Positions 19,417 through 29,222 of a stretch of DNA of 64,000 nt are shown here, piece after piece (position 1 is the stretch's first letter; each line of letters starts with the position of its first letter). Made by a program: the position numbers and the translations under genes. The notes below the pieces were generated by a model. That model was not told the origin of the DNA. It did no database searches and saw only the letters and a program-made list of their open reading frames with translations. The DNA lies in NCBI GenBank assembly GCA_046329055.1, contig JAXLVK010000010.1:1-64000 (forward strand), in the 5' to 3' direction. This DNA is from JADKCL01 sp046329055 (GTDB lineage: Bacteria; Bacteroidota; Bacteroidia; J057; JADKCL01).

Positions 19417-22251
19417 ATGGCCTCTTATCAACTCCAATTCAAGACGCACCAAGGCTCTCCTTTCCCGACCGTAAAGCTCGATTGGTTTTCCAACGGCACT
19501 GAGCCTGTCATCATATTGCGGCCCAATCTGGACGCTGACATGCGCAAGCTCCCCTCCAAGGTCGAGGACAAAGATCCCGTGGCCTATGATTATGACAAGG
19601 GGTACGGAACCTTCACCACGGCCTTCCAAGTCCGCGATTTCGAGGCTACGGCCAGGTCACGCACCGATGATGAGATTGTGGCCATCCACATCGTCCCCCT
19701 CAATCCGCAACAGCCCACCAACCCCAAGGAAATCAAACTCAGGATCCAGAGTCCTGCCTGCCTGGGATTGCGGTTCTCCTATTCGGATGGAAATGCCACC
19801 ATTTCCCCCTCCGGTTACCTGCCGCAATATTTCAACCTCGACCTGTCCAAAATCTCCAAGCCCCTGCATTTGGAGGCCATTTCATTGATGGGAATCCTTC
19901 CAGAGAGCAATACTGACCCCGACAAGATCACCGTGGCGGACAAAATCGACTTTGGCATGCCATGGCGCATCGAGCTGCTCGTGGACGGCGAAGTCGAGGA
20001 CGCCAAGGCGGCGATGATCGCCCCATGGCTGATTCCCAGCAACATGGAGGAGCCAGAGCGGATATTTGTCAGTGAGACCACGTTTCAACAGACCAAGCCC
20101 ACCCAGAACGCAAACTCGGCCACCGTCAATGACCTCAAGTTGGCGCTCCAAAGCAAGGGGCAGGACTTCGTCACCGTCGTTCCGCCGAAGCAAAACAAGG
20201 ATGACTTATGGCATCAGGACCAGACCCAAGTCGGCGTCTGCAATGCCCCCAACGGCAGCACCACCATCATGCTCCATCTCCCCCGCCATGGCGGCAACGT
20301 GGACGGCGACCCTGAGCAAGGCAACCTCAGCAATTTCATCGACGGATTTTTCCCCTCCACCAATGTCGGCGTGTTCAATGCCCTGCGCAACAAAGTCATC
20401 AAGGGCCAGGACATTGACGGGAAGGGCTTCGAACTCACCACTCTGCAAGCCAGCAGGTTCGACTTCCTCATCGGGATCGCCTTTGATGTTCAGGTTGCCC
20501 TCGTACATTTTGCCAATCAGAAGAAGGCAAACGCGAGCACCAAATTCAAGACACAGGAAGTCTTCACCAACCTCCAAATGCTCGCTGAAGACCTGCCAGA
20601 GCTGTATGAGGAGGAATTGAAAACGCCTACCGCGCTGACGCAACAGCTCAGGCGCTTCATTGGTGTCGCCAAGGACCTCGGCCAGTTCATCGTTTGGCAT
20701 CCTGCGGGAGCGGACGGAGAAGTCGATTCGGTGGATGTCCGGGTCAGGCAGGTTTGGGAAAACACCGTCTCAGAGGTGGAGTTTGACCGGATTTCATCCT
20801 TGGTTTCCAAACTCAACAATGCACTCAATTATGGAGGCAATATCGAGGTTTCGCCCAGCACGGACCTCGCCCCATTTGGGAAGATCATTGTCGGGACCTC
20901 CTTGGATGGAAATCGGGTCATGTCACCCCTGCTGCTGTCCTTGCTCGATGCGCAATCCTGGCAGCCTGTCGTGGAGATCGACACCGAGTGGTTGGCTGTG
21001 GGGCACGTGGATGAACTGTTGGCATTCAGCCCGGCGCCCGCATTGACTGCCAAGTCCGCCATGTTGTACGCAGACCCGCAGCTTGCCCTGAAAATATTGC
21101 GGGCCGCAAGCGATCTCTGGGAATCCGGTCGCGCGGGCAACAACATGCGCACTGATGCGCCCAGTGTGACCCCCGAACCGCTGATCCACCTTCCACGGAC
21201 ACACCGCAACCGTTTCACCAGCATCGGCGACCATCCCATGACCATGATGATGCGTGGCAAGTTCTGGTTCGAGAGCCGTTCCGCACAGAAGAAGTCCGGG
21301 CCCCGCAATACGTCCAAGGTTCATTTGAAATTGATGAAAATGCTTCAGGAAGATGGAAAAGGCATCCTCTCGGACCTCGGGCTGGAATTCACCTTTCGCT
21401 CAGCCGATGCAGAATTTTATGGCGCCAAGGTCAATGTCAATGAACTCCTGACGATTGCCGAAATGGGCAATGAGTTCGTCGCCAATGGCGTGCTGGCCCA
21501 GAACCTCGACATCCTCAAGAAGGCCCTGCCCAATGCGTTGATCTTGCCGATTCCGGTACTGTTCGACTTGGCGGTGGAGACGGTGGACATGATTCAGGCG
21601 GACATGGACGCCAAGGCCAACAATGCCGTCTTCCGATGGCCGCAGAGGGTGGATGCATTTTCCCCCAACATGGCCAATATCCAGACGGTTGGCAACCAAC
21701 TGCTAGTGCCCAAGCCATTTGGCCCCCGCATGAAGGCGGAGGATGCCCTGATGGTCATCAAGACGGTGCTTTCGGAAGGCAATTCTCCTGCAAAATCGAC
21801 CCTCGGCCCGCATCTCATCCGGCAAAATGCCCTCGACAAAGTCACAATTTGGCTGGAGGCACCGCTCGGCAACGAACGAGGACGAGGATTGCGATCAGAT
21901 TTGGAGATCATCGCCCGCGAGTTCGAGGATTTTTTCAAGGACAATGCGGACGCCCAAACCCAAATCCGCAAATCCAACCCCGGCAAGTTTGGTGCGGACG
22001 ACAACTTCATCAAGGACGGCGTCCAGCAATTGGTCATCCCCGAAAACACCGTGGACCTCTTCGAGCTCTACATGGCCGCCCTCGCCAGCGCCATGGGCGT
22101 CAAGATTTCCTTCATCGACACATGGTTTTACCACGTCCGCAAGGGCGGCATTCACTGCGGCACCAATTGGATCCCGAAAGTGGAAAAATCCCACTACGAA
22201 TGGTGGAAGTTCAAGCCCCCCGGCCTACGCACTCTCACCGACCAACTCTGA
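19417..22251 (+). CDS. Bacterial protein-arginine deiminase (PAD family, cysteine hydrolase)
   Basis: The 944-residue protein carries every catalytic signature of the PAD family that converts peptidyl-arginine to citrulline. These are an aspartate in DLWHQDQ (D268, equivalent to PAD4 D350), VGHVDELLAF (H530 and D532, equivalent to H471/D473), and the nucleophile cysteine in GGIHCGTN (C914, equivalent to C645). The alignment to the animal enzymes is my inference from these motifs. It is about 280 residues longer than PAD4; the distance from H530 to C914 is roughly 200 residues longer, so it holds an insert. There is no signal peptide. It is unlike the short agmatine-deiminase-type PPAD of Porphyromonas. 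ATG 19417 is preferred to TTG 19408. Confidence 0.88.
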   Translation: MASYQLQFKTHQGSPFPTVKLDWFSNGTEPVIILRPNLDADMRKLPSKVEDKDPVAYDYDKGYGTFTTAFQVRDFEATARSRTDDEIVAIHIVPLNPQQPTNPKEIKLRIQSPACLGLRFSYSDGNATISPSGYLPQYFNLDLSKISKPLHLEAISLMGILPESNTDPDKITVADKIDFGMPWRIELLVDGEVEDAKAAMIAPWLIPSNMEEPERIFVSETTFQQTKPTQNANSATVNDLKLALQSKGQDFVTVVPPKQNKDDLWHQDQTQVGVCNAPNGSTTIMLHLPRHGGNVDGDPEQGNLSNFIDGFFPSTNVGVFNALRNKVIKGQDIDGKGFELTTLQASRFDFLIGIAFDVQVALVHFANQKKANASTKFKTQEVFTNLQMLAEDLPELYEEELKTPTALTQQLRRFIGVAKDLGQFIVWHPAGADGEVDSVDVRVRQVWENTVSEVEFDRISSLVSKLNNALNYGGNIEVSPSTDLAPFGKIIVGTSLDGNRVMSPLLLSLLDAQSWQPVVEIDTEWLAVGHVDELLAFSPAPALTAKSAMLYADPQLALKILRAASDLWESGRAGNNMRTDAPSVTPEPLIHLPRTHRNRFTSIGDHPMTMMMRGKFWFESRSAQKKSGPRNTSKVHLKLMKMLQEDGKGILSDLGLEFTFRSADAEFYGAKVNVNELLTIAEMGNEFVANGVLAQNLDILKKALPNALILPIPVLFDLAVETVDMIQADMDAKANNAVFRWPQRVDAFSPNMANIQTVGNQLLVPKPFGPRMKAEDALMVIKTVLSEGNSPAKSTLGPHLIRQNALDKVTIWLEAPLGNERGRGLRSDLEIIAREFEDFFKDNADAQTQIRKSNPGKFGADDNFIKDGVQQLVIPENTVDLFELYMAALASAMGVKISFIDTWFYHVRKGGIHCGTNWIPKVEKSHYEWWKFKPPGLRTLTDQL

Positions 22252-22253
22252 GC

Positions 22254-22329
22254 AGTTGATAATTGAAAAGGGACAGTTGACAATGGACAAGCGCACCGCC
22301 GATCCACTGTCAACTGTCCCCTATCAACT
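22254..22329. terminator. Long palindrome between convergent genes
   Basis: Nested arms AGTTGATA / TATCAACT and GGGACAGTTGACA / TGTCAACTGTCCC enclose a loop of about 20 nt. It fills the gap between the deiminase stop and the stop of the minus-strand PfkB kinase and is likely a bidirectional terminator or repeat element. Confidence 0.75.
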
Positions 22330-22336
22330 AGAAGGA

Positions 22337-23275
22337 TTAGCCCTTCATGGACAGCTCGAGGTCGAACTGCGTCAGTCTCCGGAAGGACTTGATGCGGTCT
22401 GCGACTTCGGTGCGAGTCAGGTCGATCAGGCGCTCTGGGCCGAAGCGTTCCACCGTGAAGGAGGCGAGGGCACTGCCCACGATCACACCGTTGCGGAGGT
22501 TGGCCGGGCTGGGATTGTCGGTACTTGCGACGTAGCCGATCAGGCCGCCTGCGAAGCTGTCACCGGCGCCAGTCGGGTCGAAGACTTCCTCCAGCGGCAG
22601 GGCTGGAGCGTAGAAAATTTGATCATCCTCAGCGTGGAACAGCAGCGCGCCGTGCTCGCCTTTTTTGATGACCAGGTATTTGGGGCCCATCTTGAGGACC
22701 GCGCGGGCGGCCTTCACCAGGGAGTATTCGCCAGTGAGTTGGCGGGCTTCTTCTTCATTGATGGTGAGGACGTCCACCATGCTGATCGTCTTGCGGAGGC
22801 TATCCATGGCGATCTGCATCCAGAAGTTCATCGTGTCCATCACCACCAGTTTCGGGCGGCGGCGCAGGCGCTCCAGCACCAGTCGTTGGATGTCCGGAGT
22901 CAGGTTGCCCAGCATCAAGTAGCTGCAATCCTGGTAGGCCTCGGGCACCACCGGGTCGAAATCGGCCAGCACGTTCAGCTGCGTGTCCAGCGTGTCGCGG
23001 CTGTTCATGTCATTGTGGTAGCGGCCGCTCCAGAAAAATGACTTCTGATCCTGCTTCACCTGCAGGCCTTGGGTGTCGATCCCGTGGCGGCGCAGCATGT
23101 TGATGTTGTCATCCCCGAAGTCGCCCCCGACCACCGAGATCAGGTTGATCGGCTTCTGGAAATAGCTGGAAGCGAGGGAGATGTACGTGGCCGCGCCACC
23201 GATGATCTTGTCCGTCTTACCAAAAGGGGTCTCGATGGCGTCAAAAGCAACCGAACCCACAACCAATAGGCTCAT
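22337..23275 (-). CDS. PfkB-family sugar/nucleoside kinase
   Basis: The 312-residue cytosolic protein begins with GGAATY-type N-terminal substrate residues and contains the PfkB C-terminal signature DPTGAGDSFAGG with the catalytic aspartate. The full ribokinase-fold length is present. Bacteroidota commonly carry this unspecialised PfkB branch annotated as sugar kinase. The substrate (fructose, ribose, adenosine or other) cannot be decided from the sequence, and the neighbours give no sugar pathway. Confidence 0.92.
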   Translation of the reverse strand: MSLLVVGSVAFDAIETPFGKTDKIIGGAATYISLASSYFQKPINLISVVGGDFGDDNINMLRRHGIDTQGLQVKQDQKSFFWSGRYHNDMNSRDTLDTQLNVLADFDPVVPEAYQDCSYLMLGNLTPDIQRLVLERLRRRPKLVVMDTMNFWMQIAMDSLRKTISMVDVLTINEEEARQLTGEYSLVKAARAVLKMGPKYLVIKKGEHGALLFHAEDDQIFYAPALPLEEVFDPTGAGDSFAGGLIGYVASTDNPSPANLRNGVIVGSALASFTVERFGPERLIDLTRTEVADRIKSFRRLTQFDLELSMKG

Positions 23276-23594
23276 GCGATCTAAAGATTAATGCGTTCAA
23301 TCCCGGCACCGCCGGAACGGCTGCAAATATGCGACGAAAACTCCGATCAACCATGTTCAGCTTTCCACTGTCCACACTCCACGTGCCCTGAGGCGATGGA
23401 CTGAGTGGTCACTGAGTGTCAACTGAGCCTCATCGAAGTGCAAGGTCGAAGCGCTCTCGAAGAGCTCCAATCTCCTCAAGTCTCAGCGCCTCTCAGGCTT
23501 TGCGTTCCTTGCGCCTTTGCGGTTCCCCCAAACCAACTCTCATCTCTCAACTCTCATCCATTCGAAGAGCTATTGATCCGCCGCTCCTCGTCTC
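23276..23594. repeat. Intergenic patchwork of degenerate dispersed repeats
   Basis: No gene is visible in this spacer of about 320 bp. It contains TGAGCC/TCGAAG-type fragments (ACTGAGCCTCATCGAAG, CTCTCGAAGAGC), the CTTTGCGTTCCTTGCGCCTTT element, and CTCTCAACTCTCATCC pyrimidine stretches. The same three repeat types recur at 34.1, 35.6, 39.2 and 41.3 kb. The repeat tract abuts the stop codon of the HAD gene. Confidence 0.7.
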
Positions 23595-24428
23595 TCATCC
23601 TTCCACTCTCAACTGTATCACCGTCTTCGCCACTCCGTCCTCCTTCCCCGCCGCCGCGATCAAGTCCGCGATCGCCTTCACCTCCTCCTTCGCATTCCCC
23701 ACCGCGACGCCCAACCCCACGGCCTCCAGCATCTCCATGTCATTGTAATTGTCCCCAAATGCCACTAAGTCCTCCCAATCCAGCTCCCGGTACACCTCCT
23801 GCAGCAGCAACTCTATCGCCGTTCGCTTCGAAATGCTTCGGTGCGCGATCTCCAGATAAGTCGGCTTTGATCGGTACAGGTTGACCACTTCCCCATGATG
23901 CCGGGCCAGATGTTGCTCGATCGCATCGATCTCCTCCGCCGGACCCATGCACATCACCTTGTGAGCACCCACACCGCGCCCCTCCCAGTCCGCAAACACA
24001 TCCCCGAAATCCGCCAAAGTCGGCTGCACCTTCGTATTGTTCGCCTCCCTTGCCGCCCATTGGTCCTGCGCCGGGACATACCATTCATCCGCATGGTAGA
24101 GGCTCACATGCACCTCCGTCCCGGCAGCGAGGTCATTGATCGTCCGGCATACATCCAGCGGAATCGCCGTCGAATGCAGCACCACCGGATCATTGCCCCC
24201 CTCCGGGAAATGCACCACATAACCCCCATTGTAGCAGACCAGCGGATGGTTCAGGATCCCCAACTCCTCCTGCAAATGCCGCATCGCCGCCGGCATCCGC
24301 GAAGAAGCCAGCACAATCGGCACCCGCTCCCCCGCCTCCCGCAGCACCTCCAGCGTCAGCGGCGACAATTCCCGCTCCGCATTCAGCAGCGTCCCATCAA
24401 TGTCCGTGATCAAAGCCTTGTAGCGCAT
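23595..24428 (-). CDS. HAD-superfamily phosphatase (Cof-type, class IIB)
   Basis: The 277-residue enzyme has motif I DIDGTLL at the N-terminus, a motif II serine (VLASSRM), and the motif III/IV block FGDNYNDMEML, so all four HAD motifs are intact. The cap inserted between motifs II and III is the Cof/YbiV type, typical of sugar- or flavin-phosphate phosphatases. The frame is open upstream, but ATG 24428 places motif I at the usual distance; ATG 24443 is an alternative. The substrate is not readable. Confidence 0.9.
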   Translation of the reverse strand: MRYKALITDIDGTLLNAERELSPLTLEVLREAGERVPIVLASSRMPAAMRHLQEELGILNHPLVCYNGGYVVHFPEGGNDPVVLHSTAIPLDVCRTINDLAAGTEVHVSLYHADEWYVPAQDQWAAREANNTKVQPTLADFGDVFADWEGRGVGAHKVMCMGPAEEIDAIEQHLARHHGEVVNLYRSKPTYLEIAHRSISKRTAIELLLQEVYRELDWEDLVAFGDNYNDMEMLEAVGLGVAVGNAKEEVKAIADLIAAAGKEDGVAKTVIQLRVEG

Positions 24429-24828
24429 AGATGTCTCATTCATTCCAACTGCAAATTTCGGGAAAAGAATGGGGGTGGGCAAATGGAGCCGGTTCCTGGC
24501 CGTTTGTGACCCCTCCCGATTGCCGTTTGTTCCCTTCCCCCCATTGCCGTTTGTTCCCTTCCGCCCATTGCCGTGGGGGGCGCCCAACCCCTTAAAAAAA
24601 AAAAAAAAAAAAAACCCTTTAGTTGGTTGGGGCGCAAAAGGGCAATGCCCTACGGATCGAGGCATTCTGAATCGGCAATCGTCAATGCCCCCGCGACAGG
24701 TGAAATCAAGGATTGACAAACTGCAATGCCATAAGCTCCGATTTGCATTTCTGGAAAACGGCAGTCAATTTGCACAAGGATTCCGCGAACTCGCTCGATC
24801 CCAAACAAAAACGAATGATGTGTACCAA
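24429..24828. repeat. 24-bp tandem repeat plus palindrome around a 21-A run
   Basis: About 2.5 copies of a 24-nt unit (core ATTGCCGTTTGTTCCCTTCC) lie at 24519-24575. They are followed by GGCGCCCAACCCC, a run of 21 A at 24594-24614, and GGTTGGGGCGC with GGGCAATGCCC, which pair imperfectly with the left side. No gene is visible. Upstream promoter sequence for the HAD gene (minus) and the gene at 24829 (plus) must lie here. Confidence 0.75.
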
Positions 24829-25790
24829 ATGAATGCGCTAGAAACAAATACGCGTCAGCAGTCCAAGGATGCACCCTCGCCCGGCGAGCCCGAATTCGCT
24901 GGAGCTTTAGGCAAAACCATGACCCCACCGGCCTTTTCATTGGCTGCCAGTCCATTGAGCCCGCCAGCCTCAGGGCTTTCGGTGGCCTTCGGTCCGGTAA
25001 TGGCCGCAAATACTCCATTTGGTATGACTGACCGGATTCCCCCGCGGGTCGTGACTCCAGTCAGTGTAGAGGTGGATGGATGGTCATCGGAGATGGGCGA
25101 GATCGAGATCACCGTGGAAAATACAGGCGGACCACAAGGCGCTGCATTGGTCAATGGAAAGCCGAATGCCAATCTTGGCGGGAGTGGGACACTGGACATT
25201 TTGGGGACGCAACAAACTGCGCCGGGTGCAGGTGGGAAATTGTACCTCGTCGCAAAGCTCAATGGCGTTGTCGTCGGAATGGGTAAGCCCTTCTGTGTGG
25301 CCGCAATACCACAAAATTGGTCATGCAATTACGCTGGGCCATTGACTGGCGCAGAGCGAGGATTCTGGGAGACAACGGATGTGGAGTCGGACTCTGGAGT
25401 TAAGGGGGATTTGAGTCAGGTAAAAGTGAAGGAAAAGTAGAGCGCAAAGAGGGAAGTGGAGTGTTGGAGGAAATGGAAACCGCAACAGCCAAGAACTACT
25501 TCTCTGCAATTGACGCAATGCAGGATAAGCATGGTCTTAGGGTTCATTCTGCCCAAGGCGAAGGTCGGTCTGTGAACCAGCAAGTCTTTGTTTTTAAGGA
25601 TTTACGCACAGGCTCACAAGACCTCCCGGTGGCCCGTAGTGGGTTTCAAATCACGAGAGAAATTTCGCTCAAGGCTCCAGCAAGCAGGAAATACTGGATT
25701 ACAACTGCTAAGACAGGACAGGCAGGCTCAGCAGAGGGCTATTCCAGTGATGCAGGAACTGCAAACATTTCCGAATCGCAATGGGTATGA
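24829..25790 (+). pseudogene. Frameshifted gene for an unknown protein
   Basis: ATG 24829 opens 203 residues that stop at TAG 25438-25440. The next frame (-1) is open from 25404 to the TGA at 25788-25790 and continues convincingly as protein (VFVFKDLRTGSQDLPVARSG, ITREISLKAP). A single -1 shift between 25404 and 25440 would fuse both into about 315 residues. The N-terminus is a polar tail (NTRQQSKDAPSPGEPEF) before Pro-rich and beta-rich parts. I recall related unnamed proteins in other Bacteroidota in which the two parts are continuous. There is no signal peptide, and the function is unknown. Confidence 0.6.
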
Positions 25791-26374
25791 GCACCAAATC
25801 ATGGATATTGTGCTTAACAATTGCGGTTGTTATGGTGCAACTGGGCTCATGTCACTTGTTCCGCCCACGAAGTAGCATCCGCAAATCTCAGCGTTACTTG
25901 ACCGACAGCATTCATTACGACTACTACGACTACTCCGAACTCAAAGGCACCACCTTTATCGACATCGACTCGGCAGGTGCGCGGATGATCCGCAGTTACC
26001 ATACCTTCCCAGACAAAGGGCCCATGCGCGGCAGGCGTCGGATCACACTTTTGCCGGAATTCACCCGGGTCAAGGTCGGCGACACCATACGGATATTCCA
26101 CATTTATGAGGACATCAAACCAGGAGGCGAGCTCATGACCATGGGCCCCAAGCCCGTGCGTGGCGTATGGGTGGACGGCGTCTGCAATGCATTGCCCGAC
26201 AAGCGACTGACCTACCCCGGTCTCATGATGTACGACGGCATCGTCCGCTTCGGCCCAGATTGGGACTACAACTTCCAGCTCACCCGCGTCACCTTCACCA
26301 CCCCCGGCGAGCACCAAGTCATTTGGAAAGTCTGGGGCTTGAAGTCGAATATGGTGCGGATTTGGGTGGAGTAG
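25787..26374 (+). CDS. Putative lipoprotein, unknown function
   Basis: ATG 25787 overlaps the stop of the preceding frame (ATGA), so the two genes are translationally coupled; an alternative ATG lies at 25781. The 195-residue product has a signal peptide and a lipobox (VQLGSC, Cys about residue 22). An extracytoplasmic beta-rich domain follows (GTTFIDIDSAGARMIRSYH, VTFTTPGEHQVIWKVWGLK) whose end resembles an Ig/Fn3-like strand pattern. Because of the coupling it probably acts with the frameshifted upstream gene. Confidence 0.75.
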   Translation: MSTKSWILCLTIAVVMVQLGSCHLFRPRSSIRKSQRYLTDSIHYDYYDYSELKGTTFIDIDSAGARMIRSYHTFPDKGPMRGRRRITLLPEFTRVKVGDTIRIFHIYEDIKPGGELMTMGPKPVRGVWVDGVCNALPDKRLTYPGLMMYDGIVRFGPDWDYNFQLTRVTFTTPGEHQVIWKVWGLKSNMVRIWVE

Positions 26375-26414
26375 GGGGGATGGCGAGAAAGCAGGGGAGC
26401 CTTTTGGAATGTGA

Positions 26415-27056
26415 TTAGTGCGATAAGAAAAGATAGTGCCCCATACCTGCCTCTCTAATCAGTGACAACCATTTTTTGTCATCAGTCCAATAGAGCATTC
26501 CTGGTTGCACATACAAGAGCATAAATAGGTCAACAAAATCATTCGCCTTAAATTTCTTTGAACCTACTTCCACCTCCTTAAGGACGTGGTTAAGGACCGC
26601 TTCAAATAATTCGATTTGCTTCCAGTCATAGTCACTGAAATCTTCCGATTCTTCGGTCGCTTCGGACACGAGATATTCTATCAGGGTGCGATTTCCAGTG
26701 GTAGTGTCCTCTTTTCTGTGTTGTGCGTTGTTCTTGATTCGAGATTTGATATCTAGTGCCGACTTGTTGAGGTGATCCGCGACCACATGCAGACCATCCT
26801 TTTCGATATCAATTTCTTCTTCGAATGAAACACGCTTGTCGTCCGCTATTGTAGAACCATAGGCAATTCTCCTGAGAAACTCCATGATCGCTTTGTGATT
26901 GTCTGTCAAATGATATTCAAATTTAGGATCTTGGAGCGACTTTAGGTGTAAAAGTGGTGGCGTGTGGTTCATGGAGTTTTTTGAATGTCTCATGATCGCT
27001 TGTATTCCTTTTCTAGTGAACTCAATCTCTTTGGTGAGATTCTTGCTCTTGGACAT
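26415..27056 (-). CDS. Hypothetical protein at the edge of the defence island
   Basis: This intact 213-residue, AT-richer gene encodes a highly charged, mostly helical protein without a signal peptide. The most distinctive part is the C-terminus (VDLFMLLYVQPGMLYWTDDK, KWLSLIREAGMGHYLF). This pattern recalls unnamed island proteins where an acidic/aromatic tail follows a helical body, but I cannot assign a family. It lies downstream of, and on the same strand as, the Gabija-like genes, and its base composition matches theirs. Confidence 0.7.
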   Translation of the reverse strand: MSKSKNLTKEIEFTRKGIQAIMRHSKNSMNHTPPLLHLKSLQDPKFEYHLTDNHKAIMEFLRRIAYGSTIADDKRVSFEEEIDIEKDGLHVVADHLNKSALDIKSRIKNNAQHRKEDTTTGNRTLIEYLVSEATEESEDFSDYDWKQIELFEAVLNHVLKEVEVGSKKFKANDFVDLFMLLYVQPGMLYWTDDKKWLSLIREAGMGHYLFLSH

Positions 27057-27196
27057 TTCTGAGGTTGTCAGGAATGTCCCAACTAACTGTGATCACTTGA
27101 TGGAAGAGGAAGAATCCATTTCCAATTTTATACCAAATATTTGTGTCATACACTACTTTGATTCTGTTGTAGTTTTCCATTTTTTTCTTTAGAAAG

Positions 27197-28144
27197 TTAA
27201 TCAGTAATCAAGACGCCAATTCCTATGGGCATTATTCCGAATCCTTCCGTTGAACATGATGTAGATGAAACAAGAAAAAATTGCCCATTCTCGAACTTGA
27301 ATTTTTGATTTCCAGCTAATATCGAAATCGCCGCTGAGGCTTCACCACTCATACTAGCCCCGTTGCAGGATGAATCTGCATCGATAGCCGTAACTGGAAC
27401 CCAATTCGATTTCCTTTCGGATTACCTCTGGTTCATCGTAAATGTCATAACCTCCATCGCTGTTGAAACAAATGCTGAGGTTTCCCACAGCCGCGGCGAT
27501 GATGAACCAGTCCCATCAACATGCAGGGAGCAAACGCAGCAGTAACGATGCGCATCCTCCTTCTGATCATCGTTGATGTCACCCAACAAAATGTCCTTCG
27601 GGTCGATCTCCTCCTCAAGCCGCATTCACAGTCGTCTTCTTTTATATCGCCACCGTTTCGACCTTTCAAGGACTTCCTCGCATCGAAGTGGAAGCAGTAT
27701 TCGGTTTCATTTTTGTGCTTTGCCCATTTTGAATATTCGTTTGTGATTGCCTGTGCAGCATCGTCGTCGCCTTTTGGCGAAGGCTTCTCATGGGGACTCG
27801 ATAGCTCATGATTCGAAAAGAAAAATGGCACTTTCCGTTTCCGATTGGGACGGTCAGTCCCTGAAGATACTCCTCCCCGTCATATTTGCCGTCAAAAATC
27901 CCCGTCAGTTTGTCTTTTTCAGCGAATTCCTCCAGACGCAGATACTCACCGTTGATCGTTCCCCGTAATTCCAATTCGGTTTGATCGTCCGTGTTCTCAA
28001 AAGTGCCAGTAATCTTGTCGCCGCTTCGGGCAAGTTCCAACTCCCATTGACCTTGGAATCGATGTTTCCCTCCAAGATGATCAAATCCTCAGATTGGGAG
28101 AGCTGGCAAGAGACCAGCATCGTTGCAAAAGATAACTTTCTCAT
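27197..28144 (-). pseudogene. Exported protein or lipoprotein with multiple frameshifts
   Basis: The start MRKLSFATMLVSCQ looks like a short lipoprotein signal. Coding sequence continues across frames: ELARSGDKITGTFENTDDQ, LRLEEFAEKDKLTGIFDG, ITNEYSKWAKHKNETEYCF, PKDILLGDINDDQKEDAH, then ILAGNQKFKFENGQFFLV and a terminal GIMPIGIGVLITD. At least four indels are needed to join them into about 315 residues. DINDDQKEDA resembles a calcium-binding or VCBS-type loop. The function is unknown. Confidence 0.55.
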
Positions 28145-28170
28145 GTTTTCACCAATATTTTTGACCAGAT

Positions 28171-29198
28171 TTAATCACAGGCTTCATCGAATGCTTGCTT
28201 CCAGTTCTCAAAAGTTCTGACTCCGATCACCCTCGTATCTTGTGCTGAATCGCCTTAAAATCAGTCCCACTTCTCTCACTCTTATAGGCTTGGCGATTTT
28301 CACTAGCAAGCTTATTCAGCGTCACCTTTCACAGCATTTACAGTGGCTTCCAAGCTCTTACTGTCTTTGCTGCAATGCCAAATGTAGGTGGCAAATGTTT
28401 TGTCATACACTTCCAACACTAAATGAAACCGATTCCTACCCTCCACCAAGAAAAAGAAGGACATGGCCTCCTTCAGGAAATGATTCATTTCAGGATTCCG
28501 ATATCCTGTCAGCGAGATAGTTAAGTTCCAATGCAATGTTTTGCTGTTTGCCGCTTCTGAAGATTCTGGATCAGCTTTTTGGGGTTCAATTCTTCGCCGC
28601 CTAATTCTTCGACAATTGCAGTCAAAGTCCCCACCTCTACAAATCTTGAGCTTCGAGACGGATTCAAGAACTGCTCCATTAGCAAGTCAGTCTGATCTCC
28701 TCAATGTCTCGACGAAGGAATACGGCCAATTCGGGAGCGTGCGCCGTGATGCAGCGTCCAGTACGGTCCTATCGATTTCCACCTCAGCGATAATTTTGAT
28801 AGACTTCTTTCTGAACACTTGCAGATATATGGCTTTATATTCCCAAATGCTTCTTGGATGGCTTATCGTGGATCACAAGCTCAACCTTGTTTTTCGCGCC
28901 ATGTACGCTGATCTGCAACTCACCGTATTGTCCTGAAACTTCAGATTTTCCATCTATTTCGACTTGAGTTAATGGGGACTCTCTTTACACTTGGAACAAT
29001 GGCTCATACACCTTTGGTTTTTTCACAAGAGACAATGTAGAGTTAGCACCAAAATTATCTTGCGGCGATCCTGAACTTTTTCGGTCACTTTCCAGAGCCA
29101 CCACTGCGGTCAAATTGTGAAAGTAAATCTGTAGAAAGTTCGCCAGAAAATCTTCTCAAAAACGTTTTCAATGTCGTTTTGGAATGATCTGATGCCAT
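28171..29198 (-). pseudogene. Unknown protein downstream of the Gabija-like helicase, frameshifted
   Basis: ATG 29198 (MASDHSKTTLKTFLRRFSG) begins a roughly 340-residue reading path that changes frame several times: ELQISVHGAKNKVELVIHDK, IDRTVLDAASRRTLPNWPYS, VEVGTLTAIVEELGGEELN, LTGYRNPEMNHFLKEAM, HLVLEVYDKTFATYIWH, and a tail VRTFENWKQAFDEACD ending at TAA 28171-28173. The segments are clean protein but match no family I know. The position directly behind gajA/gajB-like genes makes it a candidate accessory component, which is inference. Confidence 0.55.
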
Positions 29199-29222
29199 AC
29201 TGACTATGATAGTCTGTAACAT

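Noticed and set aside
24519..24575. Possible CRISPR array
   Set aside because: The repeats are directly adjacent without unique spacers, there are fewer than three copies, and no cas genes are present.
24594..24614. A21 as a poly(A) tail of a retrotransposed element
   Set aside because: No reverse transcriptase or target-site duplication is present. The run lies in the loop of a palindrome, so slippage or assembly error is simpler.
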